From a virus, in IMG/VR virus record IMGVR_UViG_3300039159_000058, positions 1 to 52,482 of that record: a stretch of DNA of 52,482 bases. One strand, given 5' to 3'. Shown piece by piece: positions 18,064 through 25,406 of the stretch. The notes under the pieces are model-generated. The model was not told where the DNA came from and searched no databases. It was given only the letters and a program-made list of their open reading frames with translations. A program made the translations under genes and the position numbers. Every line of letters starts with the position of its first letter. The first letter of the stretch is position 1.

Positions 18064-18487
18064 TGAGTTAATAGAGCTGATAAAGCGCGCCGAGGGCTTT
18101 AGCGCTCAGGCATACCCAGACCCCGGCACGGGCGGTGAGCCCTACACCATTGGTTACGGCCATACGGGGCACGTAAAACTAGGTGACGTTGTTGACGAGG
18201 CACAAGCCGATGAGCTCTTACGTGCAGATTTGCAGCATGCTGTGGACGCAGTGCATGAGCTCGTAGCGTGGCCCTTATCGCAGAAGCAGTTCGATGCGCT
18301 TGTTGACTTTGTTTACAACGTTGGCACGGGTAATTTCACTAACTCCACGTTACTTAAGATGATTAACCAAAGAGATTTTATCGGCGCTGGCGAGCAGTTC
18401 TTGCGCTGGAATAAAGCTGGCGGCCACGTGATGGCAGGACTTACCAAAAGACGAGAGCAAGAGCGCGAGCTTTTCCTTAGCGCATGA
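18047..18487 (+). CDS. Endolysin, GH24 lysozyme (muramidase)
   Basis: This 146-residue enzyme is of the T4/P22-type lysozyme family that cleaves the MurNAc-GlcNAc bond of peptidoglycan. The catalytic triad is visible as Glu16 (KRAEGF), Asp25 (AYPDP) and Thr34 (YTIGYGHT). The C-terminal GLTKRREQERELF motif is typical of the family. There is no signal peptide or N-terminal anchor, so release depends on a holin. Met1 or Met2 could be the start. The gene overlaps the holin candidate and the following Rz gene. Confidence 0.95.
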   Translation: MMNPSDELIELIKRAEGFSAQAYPDPGTGGEPYTIGYGHTGHVKLGDVVDEAQADELLRADLQHAVDAVHELVAWPLSQKQFDALVDFVYNVGTGNFTNSTLLKMINQRDFIGAGEQFLRWNKAGGHVMAGLTKRREQERELFLSA

Positions 18488-18900
18488 TCGGCCTACTGTT
18501 TAACCGGATGGTATGGGTGGCCATTGCTATTGCTGCGGCGGGTGCGGGTGGCTGGTGGATTGGGTATTCACATGAACACGAATTGTTTGTAGCCTTTAAA
18601 GCGCAAGTGACTGCTGCGGGTGAAGCCGCTCAAAAAGCGGCCAAAGAAACAGAGCAACGACACGAGGAAGCTAAAAATGAAATTGAGCAAGAGTATAAAG
18701 ATCGGATTGCTAGTGTGCAGCGTCGCTATGCTGACAGCTTGCGCCGTTCCAATAGCCGTGCAGTGCCCGCAACCAGCGATCCCACCAGACGCCTTAATGC
18801 AGCAGCCGCCAACAGCGACCCTTATTTAGTTGAGCAATGTGCGGAGACTACAACGCAGTTAATCGAATTACAAAATTGGATAAAAAGGACTTCAAAATGA
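18484..18900 (+). CDS. Rz: Inner-membrane spanin, Rz-like
   Basis: This 138-residue protein has one N-terminal transmembrane helix (about residues 9-28) followed by a long periplasmic coiled coil (about 40-95). It overlaps the endolysin by 4 bp and contains an Rz1 gene in another frame, the hallmark of lambda-type spanins. With Rz1 it would bridge and fuse inner and outer membranes in the last step of lysis. The C-terminal part (QCAETTTQLIELQNWI) also agrees with Rz proteins. Confidence 0.9.
   Translation: MIGLLFNRMVWVAIAIAAAGAGGWWIGYSHEHELFVAFKAQVTAAGEAAQKAAKETEQRHEEAKNEIEQEYKDRIASVQRRYADSLRRSNSRAVPATSDPTRRLNAAAANSDPYLVEQCAETTTQLIELQNWIKRTSK
18677..18829 (+). CDS. Rz1: Outer-membrane lipoprotein spanin, Rz1-like
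   Basis: This 50-residue protein lies wholly inside the Rz gene in another frame. It has a lipoprotein signal (MKLSKSIKIGLLVCSVAML) with lipobox LTAC, Cys22 being the lipidated residue, and a short Pro-rich mature part (CPQPAIPPDAL). The chosen ATG has GAGGAAG six bases upstream; an upstream in-frame ATG at 18620 would add a charged stretch incompatible with a signal peptide. It pairs with Rz in the envelope. Confidence 0.9.
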   Translation: MKLSKSIKIGLLVCSVAMLTACAVPIAVQCPQPAIPPDALMQQPPTATLI

Positions 18901-19370
18901 AACTAAAACTATTTTTTGTCCCAATGGCTATTTTCTTTGTTGTTATGAGCAACTCGCTTTTAGCTGCAAATTTAAACTTTGATGCTACGGTGGCAACATC
19001 TTGTACCCTTAATGTGGGCACGACTGGCGTAATGACAGTAGATAACTCAATTCCATCACTTATGAGCACCGGTAACGCGGGGGGCAACAGCGGCTCACTT
19101 GCCGTATCGTTCACGGGTACACCAACCCTAACAGTTACGATGCCTACGGCATTTAGTACCTCGCCCACCATTGGCTTTTCACCGATTTTTATGGGGACTG
19201 TCAATAGCAGTTCGTTTGGCTCAATGATTATCACGCAAGACGTAGCAACAGATACATACACGAGTGGCAACGGCGATGCTATTTCTGTGGGCCTATCCGT
19301 GAGCACAGGGGGTTCTACCGCTTTTCCGCTTGGCAGCTACCAAGCAGTAGTGACTGCGACATGTTCATAA
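18897..19370 (+). CDS. Secreted pilin/spore-coat-U-like protein
   Basis: This 157-residue protein starts at ATG 18897, inside the Rz stop (ATGA), with AAGGA upstream; an upstream in-frame ATG at 18837 would mask the signal peptide. It has a clear signal peptide ending in SNSLLA. The mature chain (NLNFDATVATSCTLNVGTTG..., ending in TATCS) is Ser/Thr/Gly-rich beta-sandwich sequence with two cysteines, one early and one next to last, as in spore-coat-U/fimbrial subunits. It overlaps the next secreted-protein gene by 10 bp. The pilin-like call is by pattern; its role in a phage lysis region is unknown. Confidence 0.6.
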   Translation: MKLKLFFVPMAIFFVVMSNSLLAANLNFDATVATSCTLNVGTTGVMTVDNSIPSLMSTGNAGGNSGSLAVSFTGTPTLTVTMPTAFSTSPTIGFSPIFMGTVNSSSFGSMIITQDVATDTYTSGNGDAISVGLSVSTGGSTAFPLGSYQAVVTATCS

Positions 19371-19813
19371 ATTTAGTTAGAGCAACGTTAGTTTTTGCGG
19401 CCGTATCTGGCGCGGCCTTTGCTCACGGTTTAAGTCCAACTCGTATTGAGGCGCCCTCAGGCTCCACGTTAGTAGCGTATAGATTTAGCGCATCAAATGG
19501 ACCTGAAGCCAACATATACGAAATTGAATGTTTTAAAGGTGGGTTTGATACACCATATCCGTGTCAATTTTCACCCCAAGTTTTAATTTTGTCACGTAAT
19601 GCCACACGTAATTTTAAAGTGCAGATTCAAACCAATGGTGATGGCCTTTATTTAATCTGCACCACACAGGGGATCACCAGTGAAAAATTTATTGTTACTC
19701 GCATTTGCGCTCGCGTTGGGGTTGGTGTCCCCGCAAGCACAAAGCCAGACAGCCATAGGCTCTATAAACCTGCCATCTCAGCCCCAGTTCCCCCAAGGCC
19801 AAGATCGAATTAA
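19361..19813 (+). CDS. Secreted PapD-like single-domain protein
   Basis: This 150-residue protein has a signal peptide ending at GAAFA. The mature part resembles the first Ig-like domain of periplasmic pilus chaperones: PTRIEAPSGSTLVAYRFSASN at the start, FSPQVLILSRNATRNFKVQIQ in the middle and KFIVTRICARV at the end. The second chaperone domain is missing; the chain ends in a Pro-rich tail that overlaps the next gene by 134 bp in another frame. Paired with the pilin-like gene it suggests a mini chaperone/subunit pair. Confidence in the fold is moderate. Confidence 0.55.
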   Translation: MFINLVRATLVFAAVSGAAFAHGLSPTRIEAPSGSTLVAYRFSASNGPEANIYEIECFKGGFDTPYPCQFSPQVLILSRNATRNFKVQIQTNGDGLYLICTTQGITSEKFIVTRICARVGVGVPASTKPDSHRLYKPAISAPVPPRPRSN

Positions 19814-20132
19814 GGGGGCCGATGGAACGGAGTGTTCAGTTAGTACAGCTCCAAGACAAAAGTTTATGGATGTAGGCGTTGTTGGTGGTACCAGTTCGGG
19901 GCAAGGGTCAGAGAATTCTTACGGTTACTTTGGGGGCTCAGGGTTAATACCACCGCAGAATCAGTACAGCCGTGCAACGGGTGGTGTCTACGCACGAATT
20001 GTTATTAATTTAGATCCAGAAAAACCAAGTATTGATTGCAATCGACTATACAACCTTGAGATCGAGCGCCTTAAAGCCGAGTTAGAACAAGTCAAGCTAA
20101 TAGGGGTCGGACGCGCTGTGGGGGGTAAATGA
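19680..20132 (+). CDS. Secreted protein of unknown function
   Basis: This 150-residue protein starts with GTG at 19680, with AGGGG upstream, inside the 3' end of the PapD-like gene. It has a strong signal peptide (MKNLLLLAFALALGLVSPQAQSQ). The mature chain has two cysteines (TECSV, SIDCN) and a Gly/Ser/Tyr-rich middle. The C-terminus is a helical segment (LYNLEIERLKAELEQVKL) that could oligomerise. No family is recognised. It is the third secreted product in a row and ends the lysis/secretion block before a promoter-like gap. Confidence 0.6.
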   Translation: MKNLLLLAFALALGLVSPQAQSQTAIGSINLPSQPQFPQGQDRIKGADGTECSVSTAPRQKFMDVGVVGGTSSGQGSENSYGYFGGSGLIPPQNQYSRATGGVYARIVINLDPEKPSIDCNRLYNLEIERLKAELEQVKLIGVGRAVGGK

Positions 20133-20216
20133 TGTGGGTTTTATTTGTTATTACACTAGTTTTTTGATTTTTACTATGGGATATACGCACATAATGTGTT
20201 AGATACTAGTAGAATA

Positions 20217-20237
20217 TATACTAGCTAACAGTTAGTA
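20217..20237 (+). promoter_or_regulatory. Promoter/operator (TATACTAGCTAACA-GTTAGTA) before tail genes
   Basis: The 120-bp gap holds a good -10 box, TATACT (20217-20222), that runs into TAGCTAACA (20222-20230) and directly into GTTAGTA (20231-20237). The same 14-mer TATACTAGCTAACA stands before the integrase. A fitting -35 box is not obvious (ATGTGT at the expected distance), so an activator may be needed. It would restart transcription for the tail and ejection genes. Nothing else was seen in the gap apart from T-rich sequence after the previous stop. Confidence 0.6.
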
Positions 20238-20252
20238 TGTAAAGAGAAAAAT

Positions 20253-20525
20253 ATGATACCACTTGTAGATCTTATAGCCCTTACAGATATCGAGTTAGTG
20301 GGCGGCAATTTAATTATAGGTGTCGGTGAGAATCGTCGCTTTGTTGGCGCAGCACAAAATGGTTCATACACTTTAAACGACGAAGGTCGAGAGATCGCAC
20401 AAAGTCTTACAAGTGATGATTCAAAGGTATCAAACGAGAAACCTAAGCCCCCAAAGCGCAAAGCTGTAGCGCTAGATCCCGTAGAAGGTCTGATAAGCGA
20501 GCTTAACGCTTTAGGCATTGAGTAG
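20253..20525 (+). CDS. Hypothetical protein, first gene of the tail operon
   Basis: This 90-residue protein follows the promoter-like gap. Residues 1-45 form a small beta-rich domain (LIALTDIELVGGNLIIGVGENRRFVGA). The rest is a Lys/Pro linker (KPKPPKRKA) and a short helix (GLISELNALGIE). It may be a minor virion or regulatory protein; no family is recognised. It is ten bases from the next gene. Confidence 0.5.
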   Translation: MIPLVDLIALTDIELVGGNLIIGVGENRRFVGAAQNGSYTLNDEGREIAQSLTSDDSKVSNEKPKPPKRKAVALDPVEGLISELNALGIE

Positions 20526-20534
20526 AGGAATTGA

Positions 20535-22205
20535 GTGCCATATCTAAGGATTGAGGGTTTCTCTGGCATCATCCCTAAAGTAACCCCCGGGTTGCTACCG
20601 GATAATGCTGCGCAAATTGCGCGTAACGTAAGGCTAGAGTCAAGGGCTATCGTGCCTTGGAACGACGACCAGCTAGAGTTTGACCCAGAGCTCACTGGTG
20701 ATATCCGAACAATTTACCGCTATGAAGGCCCTTCTTCTGAAAAGCCCGTATGGTTTGTTAGTAACACTGACATAGATTTTGTTTTAGGCCCCATAGCTGA
20801 CGTAAACGAGTACCGCTTGTATTTCGCTGGGGAGGCAATTACCCCCCGTAAAACGAACTGGAAAATGGCCACAAGTGCTGGCAAACCCCCGTACCCTAAT
20901 GAGTACTACGAGATGGGTACACCGGGGCCCATAACGGCTCCTGTCCTCACAGCCAGCGGTGGGGGCAAAGCCCCAACAGAAGTCCGGGCTTACGTGTATA
21001 CGTTTGTGACTGAGTTCGCACTTGTGCTTGAGGAATCAGCGCCTAGTAACGCAGCACTTGTTACGTGCAACACGGCTGATGATGTGGTTACGGTGTCTGG
21101 GTTTGATAAGCCACCAATTGGGCGCTACAACTATAAATTCTTACGTATATACCGTTCGGTAACGGGCAACTCAGCCGTCAACTACCAGTTAGTTGCGCAA
21201 CTCCCCATTCAGACCACAGAGTACAAAGACTCGTTAGCGGTGCAAGAGCTAGGAATAGTCCTGGCGTCCTCATACTTCACACCACCACCTGCGGGTCTTA
21301 AAGGCTTAGTCGTTATGCCTGGGGGCTTTTTGGCAGGGTTTGTAGGGAATCAAGTTTGGTTCTCAGAGCCATATATCCCGCATGCGTGGCCAAGCATTTA
21401 TATGCAGACTACAGACTTTCCGATCGTGGGATTAGCGGTGCTGGGTAACTCGTTAATAGTTTTAACGGATCGATATCCATATACGTTCACAGGTAGCGTG
21501 CCCACCGGTATTACATCCGATAAGCTTGGCCTCTTAGAGCCCTGTGTATCTAAACTGTCGATCACCTCAGATCAATACGGCATTATCTATGCCAGCCCTA
21601 ACGGCCTAGTGTCACTGAGCATTGGCGCGCAGAGTCTTATCACTCAAAGCCTTATTCGACGTGATCAGTGGCAAGACTACGCTCCTGAGACGATGTTTGG
21701 CGAGATATACAGCAACATGTATGTGGGTTTTTATAAAGGATTACTCGGCGTAAACCGCACTTTAATCTTATACCGTAACGATAACCCCCCATTGAGCAAT
21801 TATGATTTTCCCGGCGTAGCGTCATTTGTCGAGCCCAAAACAGGCGATCTGTTTGGCGTAGACGCCAGAGACAACAAGATTTATCAGCTTGACATAATTG
21901 GCACTAAACCTACTCGAGAGTATCAGTGGAAGTCTAAGCTTTTTATCATGCCCTTGCCTACGTCATTTGCGTGGATTCAAGTGCTTGCGGACTTCACCAA
22001 ATTTTCACCCGAGGAACGCCCTTTAACCGTTAGGCTTTATGCGGACCGTGAGTTCTTTTATGAGTTCAAGCCTAACACCACAGACCCCTTGCGACTCCCC
22101 GCGATTAAACGTGGATATAGTTGGGAGGTCGAGTTAATAGGTTTGCTACCGGTGCTGCGTGTCTTGTTAGCGACTACAACTGCAGAACTTAAGGAAACGA
22201 CATGA
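20535..22205 (+). CDS. Tail nozzle-like beta-propeller protein
   Basis: This 556-residue protein starts at GTG 20535 with AGAGGAA upstream. The N-terminal motif (GLLPDNAAQIARNVRLESRAIVPW) and the many short beta-strand repeats (VWFVSNTD, LVVMPGGFLAGFVGNQVWFSEP, YPYTFTG, YGIIYASPNGLVSLS) fit the podovirus tail proteins related to T7 gp12, which form the beta-propeller nozzle. The gene begins a run of tail and ejection proteins. It is separated from the adaptor genes by the fibre/lysis block, unlike compact podovirus genomes. The family call is by pattern. Confidence 0.6.
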   Translation: MPYLRIEGFSGIIPKVTPGLLPDNAAQIARNVRLESRAIVPWNDDQLEFDPELTGDIRTIYRYEGPSSEKPVWFVSNTDIDFVLGPIADVNEYRLYFAGEAITPRKTNWKMATSAGKPPYPNEYYEMGTPGPITAPVLTASGGGKAPTEVRAYVYTFVTEFALVLEESAPSNAALVTCNTADDVVTVSGFDKPPIGRYNYKFLRIYRSVTGNSAVNYQLVAQLPIQTTEYKDSLAVQELGIVLASSYFTPPPAGLKGLVVMPGGFLAGFVGNQVWFSEPYIPHAWPSIYMQTTDFPIVGLAVLGNSLIVLTDRYPYTFTGSVPTGITSDKLGLLEPCVSKLSITSDQYGIIYASPNGLVSLSIGAQSLITQSLIRRDQWQDYAPETMFGEIYSNMYVGFYKGLLGVNRTLILYRNDNPPLSNYDFPGVASFVEPKTGDLFGVDARDNKIYQLDIIGTKPTREYQWKSKLFIMPLPTSFAWIQVLADFTKFSPEERPLTVRLYADREFFYEFKPNTTDPLRLPAIKRGYSWEVELIGLLPVLRVLLATTTAELKETT

Positions 22206-22453
22206 TACCTATGGGGTCAAAACTCGGCATACCGTCTCCTCTAGGGGTTCAAGATCCTGTTGCGCTTAGAGCCCTTATAGCCATCAAAGAGGCTGTCGAA
22301 AGATTAAGTGCTCAAGTGGACTCTTTAAATTACACGCTAGAAAAATCAGGGCAAGAAGTGGTCCCAATTTTACCCCGTGCAAATGCGCTACCTAATAACG
22401 TAGGACAAGCACCTCGGTTTAGTTCGGACAAAGACGTGTGTGGTAATGACTAA
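22202..22453 (+). CDS. Small virion-region protein, unknown
   Basis: This 83-residue protein overlaps the nozzle-like gene by 4 bp and the acetyltransferase-like gene by 8 bp. It contains one amphipathic helix (DPVALRALIAIKEAVERLSAQVDSLNYTL), probably coiled coil, between flexible Gly/Pro-rich ends. Small proteins of this shape occur before the GNAT-like gene in other podoviruses. No function can be assigned. Confidence 0.5.
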   Translation: MIPMGSKLGIPSPLGVQDPVALRALIAIKEAVERLSAQVDSLNYTLEKSGQEVVPILPRANALPNNVGQAPRFSSDKDVCGND

Positions 22454-22886
22454 ACGAGTTGTTTACGGCGAAGATTCTCGTGTGTGCAAGTGGGTGCAAG
22501 AGCTAGTGGATGAGGATGATTTTGGGGATGGTGCAGTAGGTATTGGGCTTGAAAAAGATGGTGAGTTAGTAGCTGGAGTCGTGTTTAACAACTACAACAA
22601 AGCCAGTATTCATATGCACGTAGGTGCCAAGAAAGGCACAAACTGGCTAACAAGAGAGTACTTAACCCGATGTTTTGCGTATCCGTTTATACAGTTAAAG
22701 GTTAATCGAGTCACAGGGTTAGTACGTATAGATAACTTAGCGGCTCAAAAGTTTGACGAACACCTAGGATTTAAGCGAGAAGGGCTCGTTAGGCAGGGTT
22801 GTACGGACGGTACGGACATGATTTTATACGGACTACTTAAAGACGAATGTAGGTATTTACCAAAGGTACTAACAAATGAGACTTGA
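22446..22886 (+). CDS. GNAT-like acetyltransferase fold protein
   Basis: This 146-residue protein matches the podovirus GNAT-type proteins found among tail genes: VGIGLEKDGELVAGVVFNNYN, a MHVGAKKGTNWLTREYL segment, RVTGLVRIDNLAAQKFDEHLGFKREG and a C-terminal YGLLKDECRY. In cellular GNATs the Arg/Gly-rich acetyl-CoA loop follows the second beta strand. Here that loop is poorly conserved, so activity is uncertain. ATG 22446 is preferred to the GTG at 22440. Substrate is unknown; the conserved place beside ejection genes suggests a virion or assembly role. Confidence 0.7.
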   Translation: MTKRVVYGEDSRVCKWVQELVDEDDFGDGAVGIGLEKDGELVAGVVFNNYNKASIHMHVGAKKGTNWLTREYLTRCFAYPFIQLKVNRVTGLVRIDNLAAQKFDEHLGFKREGLVRQGCTDGTDMILYGLLKDECRYLPKVLTNET

Positions 22887-23847
22887 CGCACATTTTGACA
22901 TGTTACCCGAGCGCGCTTTTATACGTGGCTTTGACGGTCGTATTCAGCCACAAGGTGGAGGTAAGGGCGGGGGTGGTAGTGCACCTGCACCTGATCCGTC
23001 TATTGGTGCTGCGCAGTTACGGCTCACGGAACTAGCAGAAGCTCAGTACAAAGATTTTAAAGAAGAGGTGTGGCCAGAGATGCTTAAGCAATCGGCGCAT
23101 CAACAAGAACAGGCCGATGAATGGCAAAAACAACAAATGGACTTGGCCGATAAGAACTCAGGTATCGCCGATGAGTACTACGCGCGGATGAAAGAAAAGT
23201 TTTACCCCATACAAGACAAGATGGTCCAAGAAGCTACGGACTATAACACCGAGGGTAACTTTCAGATGATGGCTAATCGTGCGCTTGGCGACACTAACGC
23301 ACAAAACGAACTCGCACGTAAAAATCAATCAATGCAGATGGCTCAGTTTGGCATAGACCCGACTTCTGGGGCTTACACCGGAGCTAATCAAGCGATTAAT
23401 ACTATGGGCGCAGCTAACTCAGCTGCTGCTTCTAATCGCGCCTACACAGCCGCTAGAGAACTTGGCTGGAACCTTGGGATGATTACCTCTGGTTTAGGTG
23501 CAGGGTTGCCTGGACAACAAGTGGCCTCCTCTGGTGTTGCGATGAACGCGGGTAATGGCGGTATGGCCACAGGGCAGATGGCGATGGGTAACTACGGCGC
23601 ACTGGGTAGCTCTATGAACCAAGCCTACGGTGGGGCGATGCAAGGCTACGGGCAGTCTGGAAGTTTAGGCGCTCAAAGCTACAACACTCAAGTCAACGCG
23701 TGGAACGCGCAACAAGCGTCAAACGCTCAGTCATCCTCAGGTTGGGGGAGTGCCATCGGTGGTTTGGTTGGCGCGGGTATGAGCGGTGGTGCTTTGGGGT
23801 TTGGTGGATCGGCGATTGGTATGGGTATGAAAAAAGCATTCGGCTAG
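22876..23847 (+). CDS. Internal virion (ejection) protein 1
   Basis: This is a 323-residue protein whose start, RLDAHFDMLPERAFIRGFDGRIQPQGG, is followed by a glycine run and a long Gln/Ala-rich helical region (residues 45-150). The C-terminal half is low-complexity Gly/Ala/Met/Ser/Asn-rich, ending in glycine-rich possibly membrane-active sequence (GGLVGAGMSGGALGFGG). This composition is typical of podovirus ejection proteins (T7 gp14, P22 gp7 type) that insert into the envelope during DNA delivery. It is the first of three such genes. Confidence 0.7.
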   Translation: MRLDAHFDMLPERAFIRGFDGRIQPQGGGKGGGGSAPAPDPSIGAAQLRLTELAEAQYKDFKEEVWPEMLKQSAHQQEQADEWQKQQMDLADKNSGIADEYYARMKEKFYPIQDKMVQEATDYNTEGNFQMMANRALGDTNAQNELARKNQSMQMAQFGIDPTSGAYTGANQAINTMGAANSAAASNRAYTAARELGWNLGMITSGLGAGLPGQQVASSGVAMNAGNGGMATGQMAMGNYGALGSSMNQAYGGAMQGYGQSGSLGAQSYNTQVNAWNAQQASNAQSSSGWGSAIGGLVGAGMSGGALGFGGSAIGMGMKKAFG

Positions 23848-23870
23848 AAGTAATTTAAAGGGAAAACGTA

Positions 23871-25385
23871 ATGGCTATCGATCTAGGAGTTGCATTTGGC
23901 TCAGCGATTAAAAGTGGTGTTGGTACCTATACAGCGTTACAGGACCAAGCGCAGAAAGATCTGCAGACCAAGCGCTTGCAGCAACAGATGACAGAAGAGG
24001 ACGGGTATAGACTCGCTCAAAAAGAAATCTCTGCCGAGCGTTTAACCGGCGGCACAGCCGTGGGCGACGTGGTGCAAGAGTCCACGCCTTTTTACGATAC
24101 ACAGCAAAAAGAGCAGTTAACGACTGCGCTAAAAGGCATGACCCCAGAGCAGCAACAAGCCGCACTTAGGTCATTTGCACCCGTGGAACAAAACGATAAG
24201 TTAGCCAAAATCGGTGTGTACGAAGCACCTGATGGAAGGTTACTTGCATCTAATGAACGCACTAGTAAGTCTGCGATGGACAAGCAGCGCGAGCTCATAG
24301 AGCGTATGCAGTCCGAGGGCAACATGTACGGGCAAGAAAAAGCCCTGCAGATGAAAAGTATTGTGCGTCAAAGTGACTTAGACGATCGTTTTGATAAATT
24401 TTTTAATTCAACTCAAGACACTCAGAAGACGCTACAAAAAGCCATCACAGACAATGGCCTCTCAGGGGTTCCAAACGCTGTGAATACGGACTTAAAAAAG
24501 TACGGCATGTCGGCCAAGTTCGTATCAGGTAAGGGCGCGGGGTATATAGATGTAATACAGGGCGGAAAGAGTGTAGGCCGTTACACAGACGGGGATAGTA
24601 TCGTCAAAGCGGTCACTCAGGCAAAGTTCAGCGTATTTAACGAAGAGCTTGTGGGCCTTATGGGTTCAGCGGACAAAGCCGCTTCTTTTATGACACAGCA
24701 GTACGGGCTAAAGCAAAGAGACCGTCAAATCGCTATACAAGAACGTGCGGTTGCGGCGAAAGAAAAAGCTGCGGGTACTACTAAGCTTGGCACTCCAATT
24801 CCTTTGTTTAACCCAGAGACCAATCAGACGGGGCTTATGTATCCGGGCAAGCCTGGGGCAGTGTTCACGCTAGATGGTAAACAAATTCCGGACCCCAAAG
24901 GATTTCTCTCAAACGCCATAGCTACTTCACAAATAAACGCGAGCAATAAAGCTGAGACGAAAGACAGATTATTTATAGGCCCTAACGGCGAGAACGCCAC
25001 TATGAATCAGGAAACCAAGCAACTTGAACGGCCAGACGGAACGATAGTTGAAAACGCGCAGATGTATAAGAGTGTTGGTAGCGCACCGAGTAAATCTAAA
25101 GAAGCTTATATACAGCAAACAGCAGCTGAGCTATTAAAATCTGCCGCGGAAACAGACCCAAAAGTGGCAGCAACTAAGGCTGAACAATTGTGGAATTTAG
25201 CCAACCCAACGCAAGCAACAAAGGGTAGTGCACAGGCCAAGGGGAATAGTAGTCCACTTCCGGATTCATTCGGGGCTCAGTTAGACCAATGGTTCGCGGG
25301 GATACGAGATATAAAAAACAAATCCGCAAAGCAAACAAGCGCTATCCCAAGACCTTTTAATGAAAATTCTGTCGTAGGTCCATAA
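23871..25385 (+). CDS. Internal virion (ejection) protein 2
   Basis: This 504-residue hydrophilic protein is mostly helical and very rich in Gln, Lys, Ala and Thr. It starts MAIDLGVAFGSAIKSGVGTY, a short glycine-rich N-terminus found in podovirus internal core proteins, then a coiled coil (QDQAQKDLQTKRLQQQMTEE). It has no catalytic motif I can see. The position between ejection protein 1 and the giant virion protein matches T7 gp15 or P22 gp20. GGGAAAA precedes the ATG. Confidence 0.65.
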   Translation: MAIDLGVAFGSAIKSGVGTYTALQDQAQKDLQTKRLQQQMTEEDGYRLAQKEISAERLTGGTAVGDVVQESTPFYDTQQKEQLTTALKGMTPEQQQAALRSFAPVEQNDKLAKIGVYEAPDGRLLASNERTSKSAMDKQRELIERMQSEGNMYGQEKALQMKSIVRQSDLDDRFDKFFNSTQDTQKTLQKAITDNGLSGVPNAVNTDLKKYGMSAKFVSGKGAGYIDVIQGGKSVGRYTDGDSIVKAVTQAKFSVFNEELVGLMGSADKAASFMTQQYGLKQRDRQIAIQERAVAAKEKAAGTTKLGTPIPLFNPETNQTGLMYPGKPGAVFTLDGKQIPDPKGFLSNAIATSQINASNKAETKDRLFIGPNGENATMNQETKQLERPDGTIVENAQMYKSVGSAPSKSKEAYIQQTAAELLKSAAETDPKVAATKAEQLWNLANPTQATKGSAQAKGNSSPLPDSFGAQLDQWFAGIRDIKNKSAKQTSAIPRPFNENSVVGP

Positions 25386-25406
25386 ACATTTAGTAGGAAA
25401 AGTTGC

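Noticed and set aside
18848-19306. 152-codon antisense frame opposite the pilin-like gene
   Set aside because: The + strand gene has a signal peptide, ribosome site and tight coupling to Rz, so the antisense frame is a shadow of its Thr/Ser codons.
20225-20695. 156-codon antisense frame over the start of the tail operon
   Set aside because: It crosses the promoter-like gap and two + strand genes, and its translation is Ser/Pro-rich shadow sequence.
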